Source of the DNA: Halorubrum aquaticum
GTDB taxonomy: Archaea; Halobacteriota; Halobacteria; Halobacteriales; Haloferacaceae
Direction: 5' to 3'
Assembly (NCBI RefSeq): GCF_900113615.1
Contig: NZ_FOPZ01000002.1
Location: forward strand, 124,001 to 188,000
Length of the DNA: 64,000 nucleotides
Below the pieces are notes generated by a model. The model made no database searches, was not told the DNA's origin, and was given only the letters and a program-made list of their open reading frames with translations. The translations under genes and the position numbers were made by a program. Shown here in pieces: positions 57,219 to 64,000 of this stretch; positions within the stretch are counted from its first letter, which is position 1, and every line of letters begins with the position of its first letter.

Positions 57219-57893
57219 ATGCCACGGGAACAGTATCAGACGAAACTGGAGAACCTCCGCGACGACGTGCTCTACATGAGCGAACTCGTCGCCGATCGGC
57301 TCAGAATGGGCCTCGACGCCCTCGAACGTCGGGACGCCGAACTCGGCGAGCGGGTGATCACGGGTGACGCCGAGGTCAACGAGCTCTATCTGGAGTTGGA
57401 ACAGCAGTGTACGGACCTCATCGCGCTTCAACAGCCGGTGGCCGGCGACCTGCGGTTCATCGCGGCCTCGTTCAAGATCATCACCGACCTCGAGCGGATC
57501 GCCGACCTCGCGACCAACCTCGGCGAGTACGCCGGCCAGGCCGAACGGGAGGTGTTCCCCGACGTCGACGTCCAGCGGATCGGCGACGACACCCTCGAGA
57601 TGCTCGACGTCGCGATGACGGCCTACGCGGAGTCCGACTCGGATCGGTGTCACGTGGTCGCCGAGATGGACGACGACCTCGACGCCGCCTGTGAGACGGC
57701 GAGCGACCTCGTCGTGCGGGATCTGATAGAGCAGGACGACCTCGGCGAGGAGGGCGACGTGGAGGCGACGATGGCGAACGTCTCCCGGCTGCTGTTGACG
57801 ATCCGCGACCTCGAACGCGTGGGGGACCACGCGGTCAACATCGCCGCCCGCGCGCTGTACATGATCGAGAACGACGACGAGCTGCTGTACTGA
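57219..57893 (+). CDS. phoU: Phosphate uptake regulator PhoU
   Basis: Helical PhoU protein of 224 residues that modulates phosphate transport and signalling. 'MPREQYQTKLENLRDDVLYM' starts the first three-helix bundle; 'DLRFIAASFKIITDLERIAD' near residue 80 and 'NVSRLLLTIRDLERVGDHAV' near 187 are the two repeated PhoU signatures with the metal-binding E/D-x-x-x-D motif. GTTTTTATCC lies about 30 bases before the ATG. No pst genes are adjacent, so it may be one of several haloarchaeal PhoU-like proteins. Confidence 0.93.
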   Translation: MPREQYQTKLENLRDDVLYMSELVADRLRMGLDALERRDAELGERVITGDAEVNELYLELEQQCTDLIALQQPVAGDLRFIAASFKIITDLERIADLATNLGEYAGQAEREVFPDVDVQRIGDDTLEMLDVAMTAYAESDSDRCHVVAEMDDDLDAACETASDLVVRDLIEQDDLGEEGDVEATMANVSRLLLTIRDLERVGDHAVNIAARALYMIENDDELLY

Positions 57894-57970
57894 TCCCGAC
57901 CGTCGTACCGACCCACCCCCGCCGACTGGTCTTCCGACGCGTACATATCACGCGCCGACGAGAAGCGCAC

Positions 57971-58366
57971 ATGAGCACGTACACCACCGACGTTCCCGTT
58001 CGCTTTCGCGACATCGACGCGATGGGCCACGTGAACAACGCCGTGTACGCGACGTACCTCGAACAGGCCCGGACGGACTACTTCCGTGACGTCCTCGGGG
58101 CGGACCTCTCGGGCGTCGCGACCGTCCTCGCGTCGGTGTCGATCCAGTTCCGGCGGCCGGTCGAACTCGAGGACGGCGCGGTGACCGTCGAGGTCGACGT
58201 GCCCGAACTCGGCGAGTCGAGCGTGCCGATGGCCTATGAGGTCCGAGCGGGCGGCGAGACCGTCGCCGAGGCGGAGTCGGTCCAGGTCGCCGTCGACGAC
58301 GAGGGGTCCTCGCGACCGATCCCCGAGGAATACCGGGAGGCGATCGAGACGTACCACGGGCTCTGA
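57971..58366 (+). CDS. Acyl-CoA thioesterase (hot-dog fold, YbgC type)
   Basis: 131-residue hot-dog-fold thioesterase. 'VPVRFRDIDAMGHVNNAVYA' at residues 7-26 is the 4-hydroxybenzoyl-CoA thioesterase signature with the catalytic Asp. 'TYLEQARTDYFRDVLG' and 'ASVSIQFRRPVELEDGAVTV' follow. GTACATATC lies 25 bases before the ATG. Probably hydrolyses short or medium acyl-CoA. Single gene. Confidence 0.9.
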   Translation: MSTYTTDVPVRFRDIDAMGHVNNAVYATYLEQARTDYFRDVLGADLSGVATVLASVSIQFRRPVELEDGAVTVEVDVPELGESSVPMAYEVRAGGETVAEAESVQVAVDDEGSSRPIPEEYREAIETYHGL

Positions 58367-58438
58367 GCCGGACACGCAGCACCGCGAGGTCCGAGCCGGA
58401 CACGTACCTTCTTGCCCGCGCGGGCCCACGCTTCACGC

Positions 58439-58678
58439 ATGTCGATCCGACTGTACGCCCTCGAGGGATGTCCGTGGTGTGAGAAGGTTCACGACGCGCT
58501 CGCCGACGCCGGGATCGAGTACGAGACGACGTGGGTCGACGCGTTACACTCCGACCGCGACGAGGTGAAACGCGTGAGCGGCCAGCGCGGCGTCCCCGTG
58601 TTGGTCGACGAGGAGCGCGGGGTGACGATGGCCGAGAGCGCGAACGTCATGGAGTACGTCGAGCGCACGCTCGCATGA
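58439..58678 (+). CDS. Glutaredoxin/thioredoxin-fold small protein
   Basis: 79-residue thioredoxin-fold protein. 'IRLYALEGCPWCEKVHDALA' at residues 3-22 carries the CPWC active-site disulfide motif, then 'RVSGQRGVPVLVDEERGVTM' with the cis-Pro of VP, and 'ESANVMEYVERTLA'. Resembles glutaredoxin or GST N-terminal domains. The TGA stop overlaps the next ATG (ATGA), linking it to cobalamin adenosyltransferase, possibly by supplying reducing power; this is inference. Confidence 0.88.
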   Translation: MSIRLYALEGCPWCEKVHDALADAGIEYETTWVDALHSDRDEVKRVSGQRGVPVLVDEERGVTMAESANVMEYVERTLA

Positions 58679-59208
58679 CGATCTACACCGGCCGCGGCGA
58701 CGACGGCGAGACCGACCTCCGCGACATGAGCCGGGTGTCGAAGTCCAGCCACCGGATCGAGGCGTACGGCACCGTCGACGAGGCGAACGCGCTGATCGGA
58801 ACGATCCGGCCGACCGGCCACGACGACCTCGACGACCTGCTGGAGACCGTCCAGAACCATCTCCACGTGGTCCAGGCGGACCTCGCGAACCCCGATCCGT
58901 CCCCCGACGACCCGGCGGTCGAACCGGAACACGTCGAGGCGTTGGAGACGCGGATCGACGGGTTCGACGGGGAGTTGGAGCCGCTGCGGTCGTTCGTGCT
59001 CCCCGGCGGCGGCCGGGCGGGCGCGGCGCTCCATCACGCCCGAACGGTGGTCCGTCGCGCGGAGCGCCGGACCGTCGATCTCGCCCGGTCCGAGCCGATA
59101 AACGAGACCGTCGTGACCTACCTCAACCGGCTCTCGGACCTGCTGTTCACGCTCGGCCGGGTCGCGAACGCACGCGACGGCGAGCCCGAGGAGTCGCCGT
59201 CGTACTGA
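58675..59208 (+). CDS. Cob(I)alamin adenosyltransferase, PduO type
   Basis: ATP:corrinoid adenosyltransferase, 177 residues, making coenzyme B12. 'MTIYTGRGDDGETDLRDMSR' is the PduO N-terminus with the ATP-binding TGxGDxGxT motif, 'HRIEAYGTVDEANALIG' near residue 26 is a second hallmark, and 'SFVLPGGGRAGAALHHARTV' near 103 completes it. 'RRAERRTVDL' and 'YLNRLSDLLFTLGRVAN' at the end are also conserved. Coupled to the glutaredoxin-like gene. Confidence 0.95.
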   Translation: MTIYTGRGDDGETDLRDMSRVSKSSHRIEAYGTVDEANALIGTIRPTGHDDLDDLLETVQNHLHVVQADLANPDPSPDDPAVEPEHVEALETRIDGFDGELEPLRSFVLPGGGRAGAALHHARTVVRRAERRTVDLARSEPINETVVTYLNRLSDLLFTLGRVANARDGEPEESPSY

Positions 59209-59245
59209 CCGGGCGCGTCCGCCTTCGCCCCCATCTCCACAAAGC

Positions 59246-59252
59246 ATATATT
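59246..59252 (+). promoter_or_regulatory. TATA box of the 89-aa acidic coiled-coil gene
   Basis: CATATAT lies 26 bases before the ATG, within AAAGCATATATTCG. Confidence 0.6.
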
Positions 59253-59274
59253 CGTCCTTCACCAAAGGACAGAT

Positions 59275-59544
59275 ATGAGCAAGCACTTCGAGGACGCGAA
59301 ATACTACCTCGGTCGAGCCGCTGAACACGCGAAGGCGGGCGTCAAGGAGGAGCTCGAGCCGCTCCAGGAGCGGGTCTCGAAGCTCGTCGGCGACGAGCCG
59401 GAGGAGGAGCCGGAGCCGTCCCGTCTGGAGAAGCTCCAGGCGGACCTGAAGGACCTCGAAAAGCGGGCGGAGGGCGAGGCCCGCGAGGCCGTCGAGTCGG
59501 CTCGCGAGCGCGTCGAGGCGTATCGCACGCGCGACGCGGAGTGA
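59275..59544 (+). CDS. Haloarchaeal acidic helical protein (DUF7553-like), 89 aa
   Basis: 89-residue, highly charged, nearly all-helical protein: 'MSKHFEDAKYYLGRAAEHAK', 'EELEPLQERVSKLVGDEPEE', 'KDLEKRAEGEAREAVESARE'. Heptad pattern suggests coiled coil. It is a haloarchaeal-only family that I recall as DUF7553. Function unknown, perhaps structural or nucleic-acid associated. Own promoter; tRNA-Val follows on the same strand. Confidence 0.82.
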   Translation: MSKHFEDAKYYLGRAAEHAKAGVKEELEPLQERVSKLVGDEPEEEPEPSRLEKLQADLKDLEKRAEGEAREAVESARERVEAYRTRDAE

Positions 59545-59591
59545 GCCTCCCCGCCCGTCGCGAGACATCTCGGCGGTGAGCGACAAAGCAA

Positions 59592-59702
59592 CTCTTAAGT
59601 CCCGACATCGGAAAGGTGGGATCGCCTGGGTCGGTGGTCTAGTCCGGTTATGACGGCTCCTTCACACGGAGCAGGTCGGCGGTTCAACTCCGCCCCGACC
59701 CA
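59592..59702 (+). tRNA. tRNA-Val (anticodon CAC), with upstream promoter box
   Basis: The mature tRNA is 59628-59702 (75 bases). Acceptor GGGTCGG/CCGACCC, discriminator A, anticodon stem GCTCC/GGAGC with loop TTCACAC, anticodon CAC (valine GUG), T-arm GGCGG-TTCAACT-CCGCC. No encoded CCA. Upstream CTCTTAAGT (about 59591-59599) lies 30 bases before the tRNA and is the probable TATA box. D-arm matches the other tRNA-Val in this window. Confidence 0.95.
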
Positions 59703-59992
59703 CTTCTGACGAATCAGGTCCGCGGAGCTGACGCCCTGTAAACAGATATCCGTCGGAGACGGCCGGTCGTTGAGTCGTGCTTGTAGAACGCGTTCCGATG
59801 GGAATCGGACCGATGAGAACGGGACCGTTGCTGGGGCGGCGAACACGTCCCTCCACCGCGATCGGTCGGTGCTTCGACCGTCTCGGCCATGACGAGGTGA
59901 CACGACTTGGCGAGCGACGGCCGTCTTCGAAAACTCGACCGGAGGGGGCGACCGATCAATAATTCCATTACGCGTCGCGACCACGTCGGCGT

Positions 59993-62155
59993 ATGAGTAC
60001 GCGCTCTGGTCTCGACGATCGGTCGTCGTTCCTCCCGGACTCGAAGACCATCGAGATCCTCCACGTCGAGGACGACCGGAGCTTCGCGGACCTCGTCTCG
60101 ACGTTTCTCGAGCGCGAGCACGAGGCCTTCTCGGTTCACACCGAGACCGACCCTCGGGAGGCGCTCGCGGCCCTCCGAGGGGACGAGACGGCGTACGACT
60201 GCGTCGTCAGCGACTACGACATGCCCGGGCTGAACGGCCTCGAGCTGTTGGAGCGGGTCAGACGGGAGCGACCGAACCTCCCGTTCGTGCTGTTCACGGG
60301 GAAGGGAAGCGAGGAGATCGCCAGCGAGGCGATCACGGCGGGCGTCACGGACTACCTCCAGAAGAGCGGCGGAACGGAGCAGTACCGCGTGCTCGCGAAC
60401 CGGATCCGGAACGCCGTCGAGCGATACTGGGCGGAGCGCTACATGAACCGCGGGCTGGAGGCGATAGAAACCGCCCGGGACGGGATCAGCATCCTGAGCG
60501 AGGACGGCCACGTCGAGTACGCGAACACCGCGTGTGCGGAGGTCCTCGGATACGACCGCGAGGACCTGATCGGCCGCCACTGGGAGACGTTCTATCGCGA
60601 TGACGACGTCGAGGAGGTCTACGACGTGTTGCTCCCGGAAGCGCGAGAGAGCCGGTGGCGGGGGCCGACCACGTTCATCCGGCGGGACGACGAACCGGTC
60701 GAGGTCGATCACACGCTCTCGTACACCGACGACGGCTCGCTCATCTGTACGCTGTCCCGATCGAACGCCGACGGAGCCGTCTCCCGTGACCTCTCGGCGA
60801 AGGAACGAGCGATGGACGAAGCGCCGATCGGGATCGTCCTCACCGACCCGCGTGCGGACGACAACCCGATCGTGTACGCGAACGAGGAGTTCGGCGACCT
60901 CACCGGGTACGACCGGTCCGAGGTGATCGGCCGGAACTGCCGGTTCCTTCAGGGCGAACGGACCGATGAGGAGCGAATCGACCGGATCCGGTCCGCGATC
61001 GACGCCGAGGAGCCGGTGACCGTCGAACTACGGAACTACCGGAAGGACGGCACGGAGTTCTGGAACCGTCTCCGGATCGCGCCGATATACGACGAGGACG
61101 ACGACCTGTACCGCTTCGTCGGGTTTCAGGACGACGTCACGGAGCGGAAACGACGGGAGGATCGACTGCGCTCGAACAGCGCGCACCTCGAGGCGCTCTT
61201 TACCGATTCGCCGGACATGATCGCGGTTCACGACGCCGACGGCGTCATCCGGAACGCGAACCGCCGGCTGTGTGAGGAGCTCGGGTATACGGAAGCGGAA
61301 CTCGTCGGGCGGACGGTCTGGGACCTCGACCCGACGGTCGACCCGAAGGAAGCCCGTTCGTTCTGGGCGGGCCTCCCGACGAACGAGCCGAGGCGCTTCG
61401 AGGGTGAACTCGAGCGGCGGGACGGCTCGACCTTCCCGATCGAGATCCACCTGATCCGGATGGACATCGACGGCGAGGACCGGTTCGTCGCGATCGACCG
61501 AGACATCACCGAACAGCGGGCTCGGGAGTCCGAACTCCTCGAGCGGAACGAGCGGCTCGACCGGTTCGCGAGCGTGGTGAGCCACGACCTCCGGAACCCG
61601 CTCACCGTCGCGGAGGGAAGGATCGAACTCCTCCGCGAGGAACACGAAAGCGAGCACGTCGAGGAGATCGACGACGCGCTGGATCGGATGCGGGGGCTGA
61701 TCGAGGACCTGCTCGTGCTCGCACAGGACGGCGAGGACGCGTTGGACGTCTCGCGGGTCGAACTGGCGGACCTCACCCGGACGTGTTGGGACGCGATCGA
61801 GACGGGGGACGCGACGCTCCGCATCGAGACCGATCGGACGGTACGAGCCGATCGGGAGCAACTCCGACAGCTGCTCGAGAACCTCGTCGTGAACGCGGTC
61901 GAACACGGCGGCGACGACGTGACCGTCACGATCGGTGACACCGAGACGGGGTTCTACGTGGCGGACGACGGATCGGGACTCCCGGCGACCGACGCGGACG
62001 TGTTCGAGGCGGGGTACTCGACCGTCGAGGGCGGCACCGGGTTCGGGTTACACATCGTCGAGAACGTCGTCGAGACCCACGACTGGGAGGTCACCGCGGA
62101 AAACGGACCGGCAGGCGGCGCGCGATTCGAGATATCGACGTCGGCCGGCGAGTGA
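59993..62155 (+). CDS. Hybrid PAS/LOV sensor histidine kinase with N-terminal receiver
   Basis: 720-residue cytoplasmic sensor kinase. Residues 20-135 are a receiver domain (phospho-Asp74 in VVSDYDMPG, Lys124). Residues 155-260 form a PAS domain. Residues 275-385 form a second PAS with a full LOV signature: GRNCRFLQ with photo-reactive Cys316, Asn348 and Asn358 in NYRKDG and FWN, and Gln379. A third PAS spans 397-510. The HisKA block SHDLRNPL carries phospho-His531, and the HATPase N-box (ENLVVNAVEHGG) and G-boxes (DDGSGLP, GGTGFGLHIVEN) are intact. TCAATAATT lies 27 bases before the ATG. Blue-light signalling is predicted from the LOV signature. Confidence 0.93.
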   Translation: MSTRSGLDDRSSFLPDSKTIEILHVEDDRSFADLVSTFLEREHEAFSVHTETDPREALAALRGDETAYDCVVSDYDMPGLNGLELLERVRRERPNLPFVLFTGKGSEEIASEAITAGVTDYLQKSGGTEQYRVLANRIRNAVERYWAERYMNRGLEAIETARDGISILSEDGHVEYANTACAEVLGYDREDLIGRHWETFYRDDDVEEVYDVLLPEARESRWRGPTTFIRRDDEPVEVDHTLSYTDDGSLICTLSRSNADGAVSRDLSAKERAMDEAPIGIVLTDPRADDNPIVYANEEFGDLTGYDRSEVIGRNCRFLQGERTDEERIDRIRSAIDAEEPVTVELRNYRKDGTEFWNRLRIAPIYDEDDDLYRFVGFQDDVTERKRREDRLRSNSAHLEALFTDSPDMIAVHDADGVIRNANRRLCEELGYTEAELVGRTVWDLDPTVDPKEARSFWAGLPTNEPRRFEGELERRDGSTFPIEIHLIRMDIDGEDRFVAIDRDITEQRARESELLERNERLDRFASVVSHDLRNPLTVAEGRIELLREEHESEHVEEIDDALDRMRGLIEDLLVLAQDGEDALDVSRVELADLTRTCWDAIETGDATLRIETDRTVRADREQLRQLLENLVVNAVEHGGDDVTVTIGDTETGFYVADDGSGLPATDADVFEAGYSTVEGGTGFGLHIVENVVETHDWEVTAENGPAGGARFEISTSAGE

Positions 62156-62161
62156 GATCCG

Positions 62162-62629
62162 CTACCGACACCTCGCCCGCTCGGCAGGGGTTCGCCGATC
62201 GTCGCCGTCTCCGTCGCTCTCGTCATCTCCGTTGACTCCCTCGTTCCCGTTGACTCCGTCGTCCTCGTCGCCCTCGTCGCCGGGGTCGTCCCCTCGGTCG
62301 TCGAACCGAACGACGATCCGTTCGGCGGTGAGCGCGTACACGGTCATCTCGGTTCCCTTCTCGGAGTACCAGGTCTCGACGGGCGTCACGAGGTCGGCTC
62401 CCCGCAGGCGACGGAGATGGTACGAGACGTTCTGAAGCGAGCGGTCGACCGTCTCGGCGAGATCGGAGGCGGTCGACGGCTCCTCGCGTAACGCGCTCAG
62501 GATCTCCTGGGCCGCCTCCGAGGAGACGACCGACAGCACGTCGGTCTGCTGGTCGCGATCGACGACGACGTCCGTTCGCTCCCGGGGAGTGTGCTCGACC
62601 GTCGGTTGGTGGGGAAAGACGCTTGCCAT
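62162..62629 (-). CDS. ArsR-type winged-helix regulator
   Basis: 155-residue DNA-binding protein. 'LSVVSSEAAQEILSALREEP' near residue 32, 'TASDLAETVDRSLQNVSYHL' near 54 and 'RRLRGADLVTPVETWYSEKG' near 74 form a typical winged HTH of the ArsR/HTH_20 type found widely in haloarchaea. The tail is Asp/Gly/Asn-rich and disordered, with 'NGNEGVNGDDESDGDGDD'. ATG 62629 preferred; upstream is non-conserved. No Cys for metal binding. Divergent from the GbsR-type gene and 6 bases from the stop of the kinase, so the three may be one signalling locus. Confidence 0.88.
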   Translation of the reverse strand: MASVFPHQPTVEHTPRERTDVVVDRDQQTDVLSVVSSEAAQEILSALREEPSTASDLAETVDRSLQNVSYHLRRLRGADLVTPVETWYSEKGTEMTVYALTAERIVVRFDDRGDDPGDEGDEDDGVNGNEGVNGDDESDGDGDDRRTPAERARCR

Positions 62630-62690
62630 GGATCGTGTCGGAGGGAGGTCGTTCCGCTTGTTCGGCTCATCTCGAACGAACGAATCAAAC

Positions 62691-62724
62691 GATTTAATAC
62701 TTACGGAATATACACGACGTATAT
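62691..62724. promoter_or_regulatory. Divergent promoter region with 17-bp inverted repeat
   Basis: GATTTAATAC (62691-62700) is a TATA-like box. ATATAC-ACGAC-GTATAT (62708-62724) is a perfect inverted repeat with 6-bp arms. Placed between the ArsR-type gene (minus) and GbsR-type gene (plus), it is a likely operator for one of them. Confidence 0.6.
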
Positions 62725-62776
62725 GACTCAGCAGGGGACTCATGGGGGCAGACCGCGACGCTCGATCCATGACTGA
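62723..62776 (+). CDS. Possible 17-aa leader peptide of the GbsR-type gene
   Basis: ATG 62723 lies 26 bases after TTTAATA and encodes MTQQGTHGGRPRRSIHD, ending TGA at 62776, overlapping the regulator ATG (62769) by eight bases. Basic and Gly-rich, unlike normal genes here, so coding is uncertain; the alternative is a plain leader. Confidence 0.3.
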   Translation: MTQQGTHGGRPRRSIHD

Positions 62777-63290
62777 GGGAGACCGGGACCTCGCCCGCGA
62801 GCGCGTCATCGAGTCGATGGAGCGTTCGGCGGAGGTGTACGGCCTGACCCGTAGCGCCGGCCGCCTCTACGGCGTGTTGTACTTCGCGGACGGGCCGCTG
62901 TCGATCCCGGAACTGGTCGAGGAGACCGGCTACGCGAAGTCGACGGTGAGTAACGTCACGCGGACGTTGACGCGGGTGGGACTCGTCCGTCGCCGGTCCT
63001 CCGAGGGGGGCGGGAGGCGGGTACGGTTCGCGGCCGAACGGGACGTCTGGTTCGTCCTCCAGGACGTGTTACGGCAGTACGGCCAGCGGGAGGTCGAGAC
63101 CACGCTGCGGGCGATCCGTCGGGCGGAATCGGAACTCCCGGACGACGACTCCCTCGACGCCGTCGTTCACGACCGCGAGCGCGTCGAGGACCTTCGAGAG
63201 ACCTACGAGGACGTCGCGGAGGTCGTTCGGCTCGCCTCGGAGTACTCGGCCTCCGAACTCCGCGAGGCGCTCGAGGAGTACGAGCGGTAG
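62769..63290 (+). CDS. GbsR/MarR-type winged-helix regulator
   Basis: 173-residue DNA-binding regulator. 'YGLTRSAGRLYGVLYFADGP' near residue 22, 'LSIPELVEETGYAKSTVSNV' near 42 and 'TRTLTRVGLVRRRSSEGGG' near 62 are the GbsR/MarR winged HTH, followed by an all-helical dimerisation domain (about 85-173). GbsR family members regulate osmoprotectant choline uptake in bacteria, but haloarchaeal ones have other roles. ATG 62769 chosen; an earlier ATG (62742) would add nine residues. Divergent from an ArsR-type regulator. Confidence 0.9.
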   Translation: MTEGDRDLARERVIESMERSAEVYGLTRSAGRLYGVLYFADGPLSIPELVEETGYAKSTVSNVTRTLTRVGLVRRRSSEGGGRRVRFAAERDVWFVLQDVLRQYGQREVETTLRAIRRAESELPDDDSLDAVVHDRERVEDLRETYEDVAEVVRLASEYSASELREALEEYER

Positions 63291-63323
63291 CCGGACTCGT
63301 ACGAACCGCACGGATCCCTCGTC

Positions 63324-63875
63324 CTACCAGTAGACGGTGTACGTACACGTGTCGTCCCCGTGACGACGACACGCCTCCCCGGTCTCCTCGAGGAAGACGA
63401 AGGCGTCCACCGGGGCGTGCGCCTGAGCGACCCCGCGGACGAGCCCCCGGTCGAACGGACACGGATACGGGTTGTGACACGTGACCTCGCCGGTTCGGTC
63501 GTCCACGTGATCGAACCGATAGAAGCCGATGTCTCCGCCGCGGTGGTTCCGCCGGTAGGCGTCGTCGATCGACGCGAGCCCTTCCGGAACGGCGTCGGCG
63601 TCGCCGGGCCAATCGGCCACGTCCGGGAGCTGCTCGCCGAGACGGTCGAGCACGTGCGGCTGGAGGTCCTCCGCGATCGTTTCGAAGGCGTTCAGCCACG
63701 CCTGCTGGGGGTACCATTCGCCCGGCTCGGGGTCGACGATCCCCTCCTCGGCGAGCGCCGTCAACGCCCGGTCACGGTACGCCTCCGAGAACCGTCCCAT
63801 CGCCTCCTCGACGATGGTGAGCACCGTCCGGCCGTTCACCTGTACGTCCCGGTCGAACGCCTCGTATGGCGCCAT
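63324..63875 (-). CDS. V4R-like sensor-domain protein (hypothetical)
   Basis: 183 residues, function not recognised. N-terminal half is helical ('YEAFDRDVQVNGRTVLTIVE', 'EAMGRFSEAYRDRALTALAE', 'WLNAFETIAEDLQPHVLDRL'), C-terminal half beta ('IGFYRFDHVDDRTGEVTCHN', 'AHAPVDAFVFLEETGEACRR'), ending HGDDTCTYTVYW. The C-x(n)-C-R-x-H-G-D-D-x-C-x-Y end resembles V4R/heme-NO-binding-like sensor domains, where cysteines bind ligands or metal; also Cys near 142 and 147 (TCHNPYPCP). GGTTTTATC lies 27 bases before ATG 63875. A ligand-sensing partner for nearby regulators is possible. Confidence 0.7.
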   Translation of the reverse strand: MAPYEAFDRDVQVNGRTVLTIVEEAMGRFSEAYRDRALTALAEEGIVDPEPGEWYPQQAWLNAFETIAEDLQPHVLDRLGEQLPDVADWPGDADAVPEGLASIDDAYRRNHRGGDIGFYRFDHVDDRTGEVTCHNPYPCPFDRGLVRGVAQAHAPVDAFVFLEETGEACRRHGDDTCTYTVYW

Positions 63876-63917
63876 CGTTTCGACGCGTGTGGCGGCCGAG
63901 AGATAAAACCGACACAT

Positions 63918-64000
63918 CGACCGCGCCGAATCGCCGATCGTGACGCGGTGTCGTCCCTTCTGGAATCACCGAATCGACTACCGACCCGAAGTGAACGCCC
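63918..64000. other. Right-edge remainder, no gene seen
   Basis: Only 83 bases beyond the V4R-like gene's upstream frame. No start codon with strong coding signal can be judged at the edge; may hold a promoter for the next gene. Confidence 0.4.

Overview
This is chromosomal DNA from a haloarchaeon. GC is very high, proteins are strongly acidic, secreted proteins carry twin-arginine signals followed by archaeal lipoboxes, one surface protein ends in a PGF-CTERM-type tail, and ribosomal protein L11 is archaeal. Many start codons have a TATA-like AT-rich box about 25-27 bases upstream and no room for a Shine-Dalgarno leader, which fits leaderless transcripts. Gene content looks like Halorubrum or a close relative, but that genus call is an impression and not a computed result.

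Layout. 1-7.3 kb: the 3' part of an MFS transporter, L11, a luciferase-like monooxygenase, a PfkB sugar kinase, a HerA-type ATPase, a universal stress protein and two small haloarchaeal proteins. 7.5-12.1 kb: a TetR regulator, a tight sulfatase-GtrA-VTT membrane operon and a VOC protein. 12.1-12.7 kb: a gene-free block of hairpins and repeats. 12.7-20 kb: a five-gene branched-chain-amino-acid-type ABC operon (livFGMHJ order), an ornithine-cyclodeaminase-family protein and a FAD amine/amino-acid oxidase. 20-22.2 kb: two orphan phage-tail-tube-like proteins plus a helix-hairpin-helix protein. 22.2-32.6 kb: amino-acid and amide catabolism (PLP dehydratase, three M20-type hydrolases, a benzoylformate-decarboxylase-like TPP enzyme), with a MATE exporter, a LURP-one protein and an EamA transporter. 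32.7-36 kb: a MacB-type ABC exporter with an S-layer-like CARDB protein. 36.3-40.6 kb: SDR, membrane protein, GlcD oxidase and aminotransferase. 40.8-45 kb: a spermidine/putrescine-type ABC operon. 45-50.5 kb: small membrane proteins, a truncated P-type-ATPase-like protein, a LamG/PKD surface protein, an M24-fold protein, tRNA-Val(GAC) and a polysaccharide deacetylase. 50.5-57 kb: a second MATE exporter and a sugar ABC operon. 57.2-64 kb: PhoU, thioesterase, glutaredoxin-like protein, cobalamin adenosyltransferase, tRNA-Val(CAC), a LOV-domain histidine kinase, two divergent winged-helix regulators and a V4R-like protein.

How it works together. The window reads as a heterotroph's uptake and catabolism region: three ABC importers (amino acid/amide, polyamine-like, sugar) lie among hydrolases, oxidases, dehydratases and aminotransferases. 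The least ordinary parts are the orphan tail-tube module, the LOV (blue-light-type) kinase beside a pair of divergent regulators, the cysteine-less HMA/P-type-ATPase fragment, an M24 protein without most metal ligands, the structured 12.1-12.7 kb block, and a 20-bp box found both near the TetR gene and in front of the first MATE exporter. No CRISPR array, insertion sequence or integrated virus was seen.
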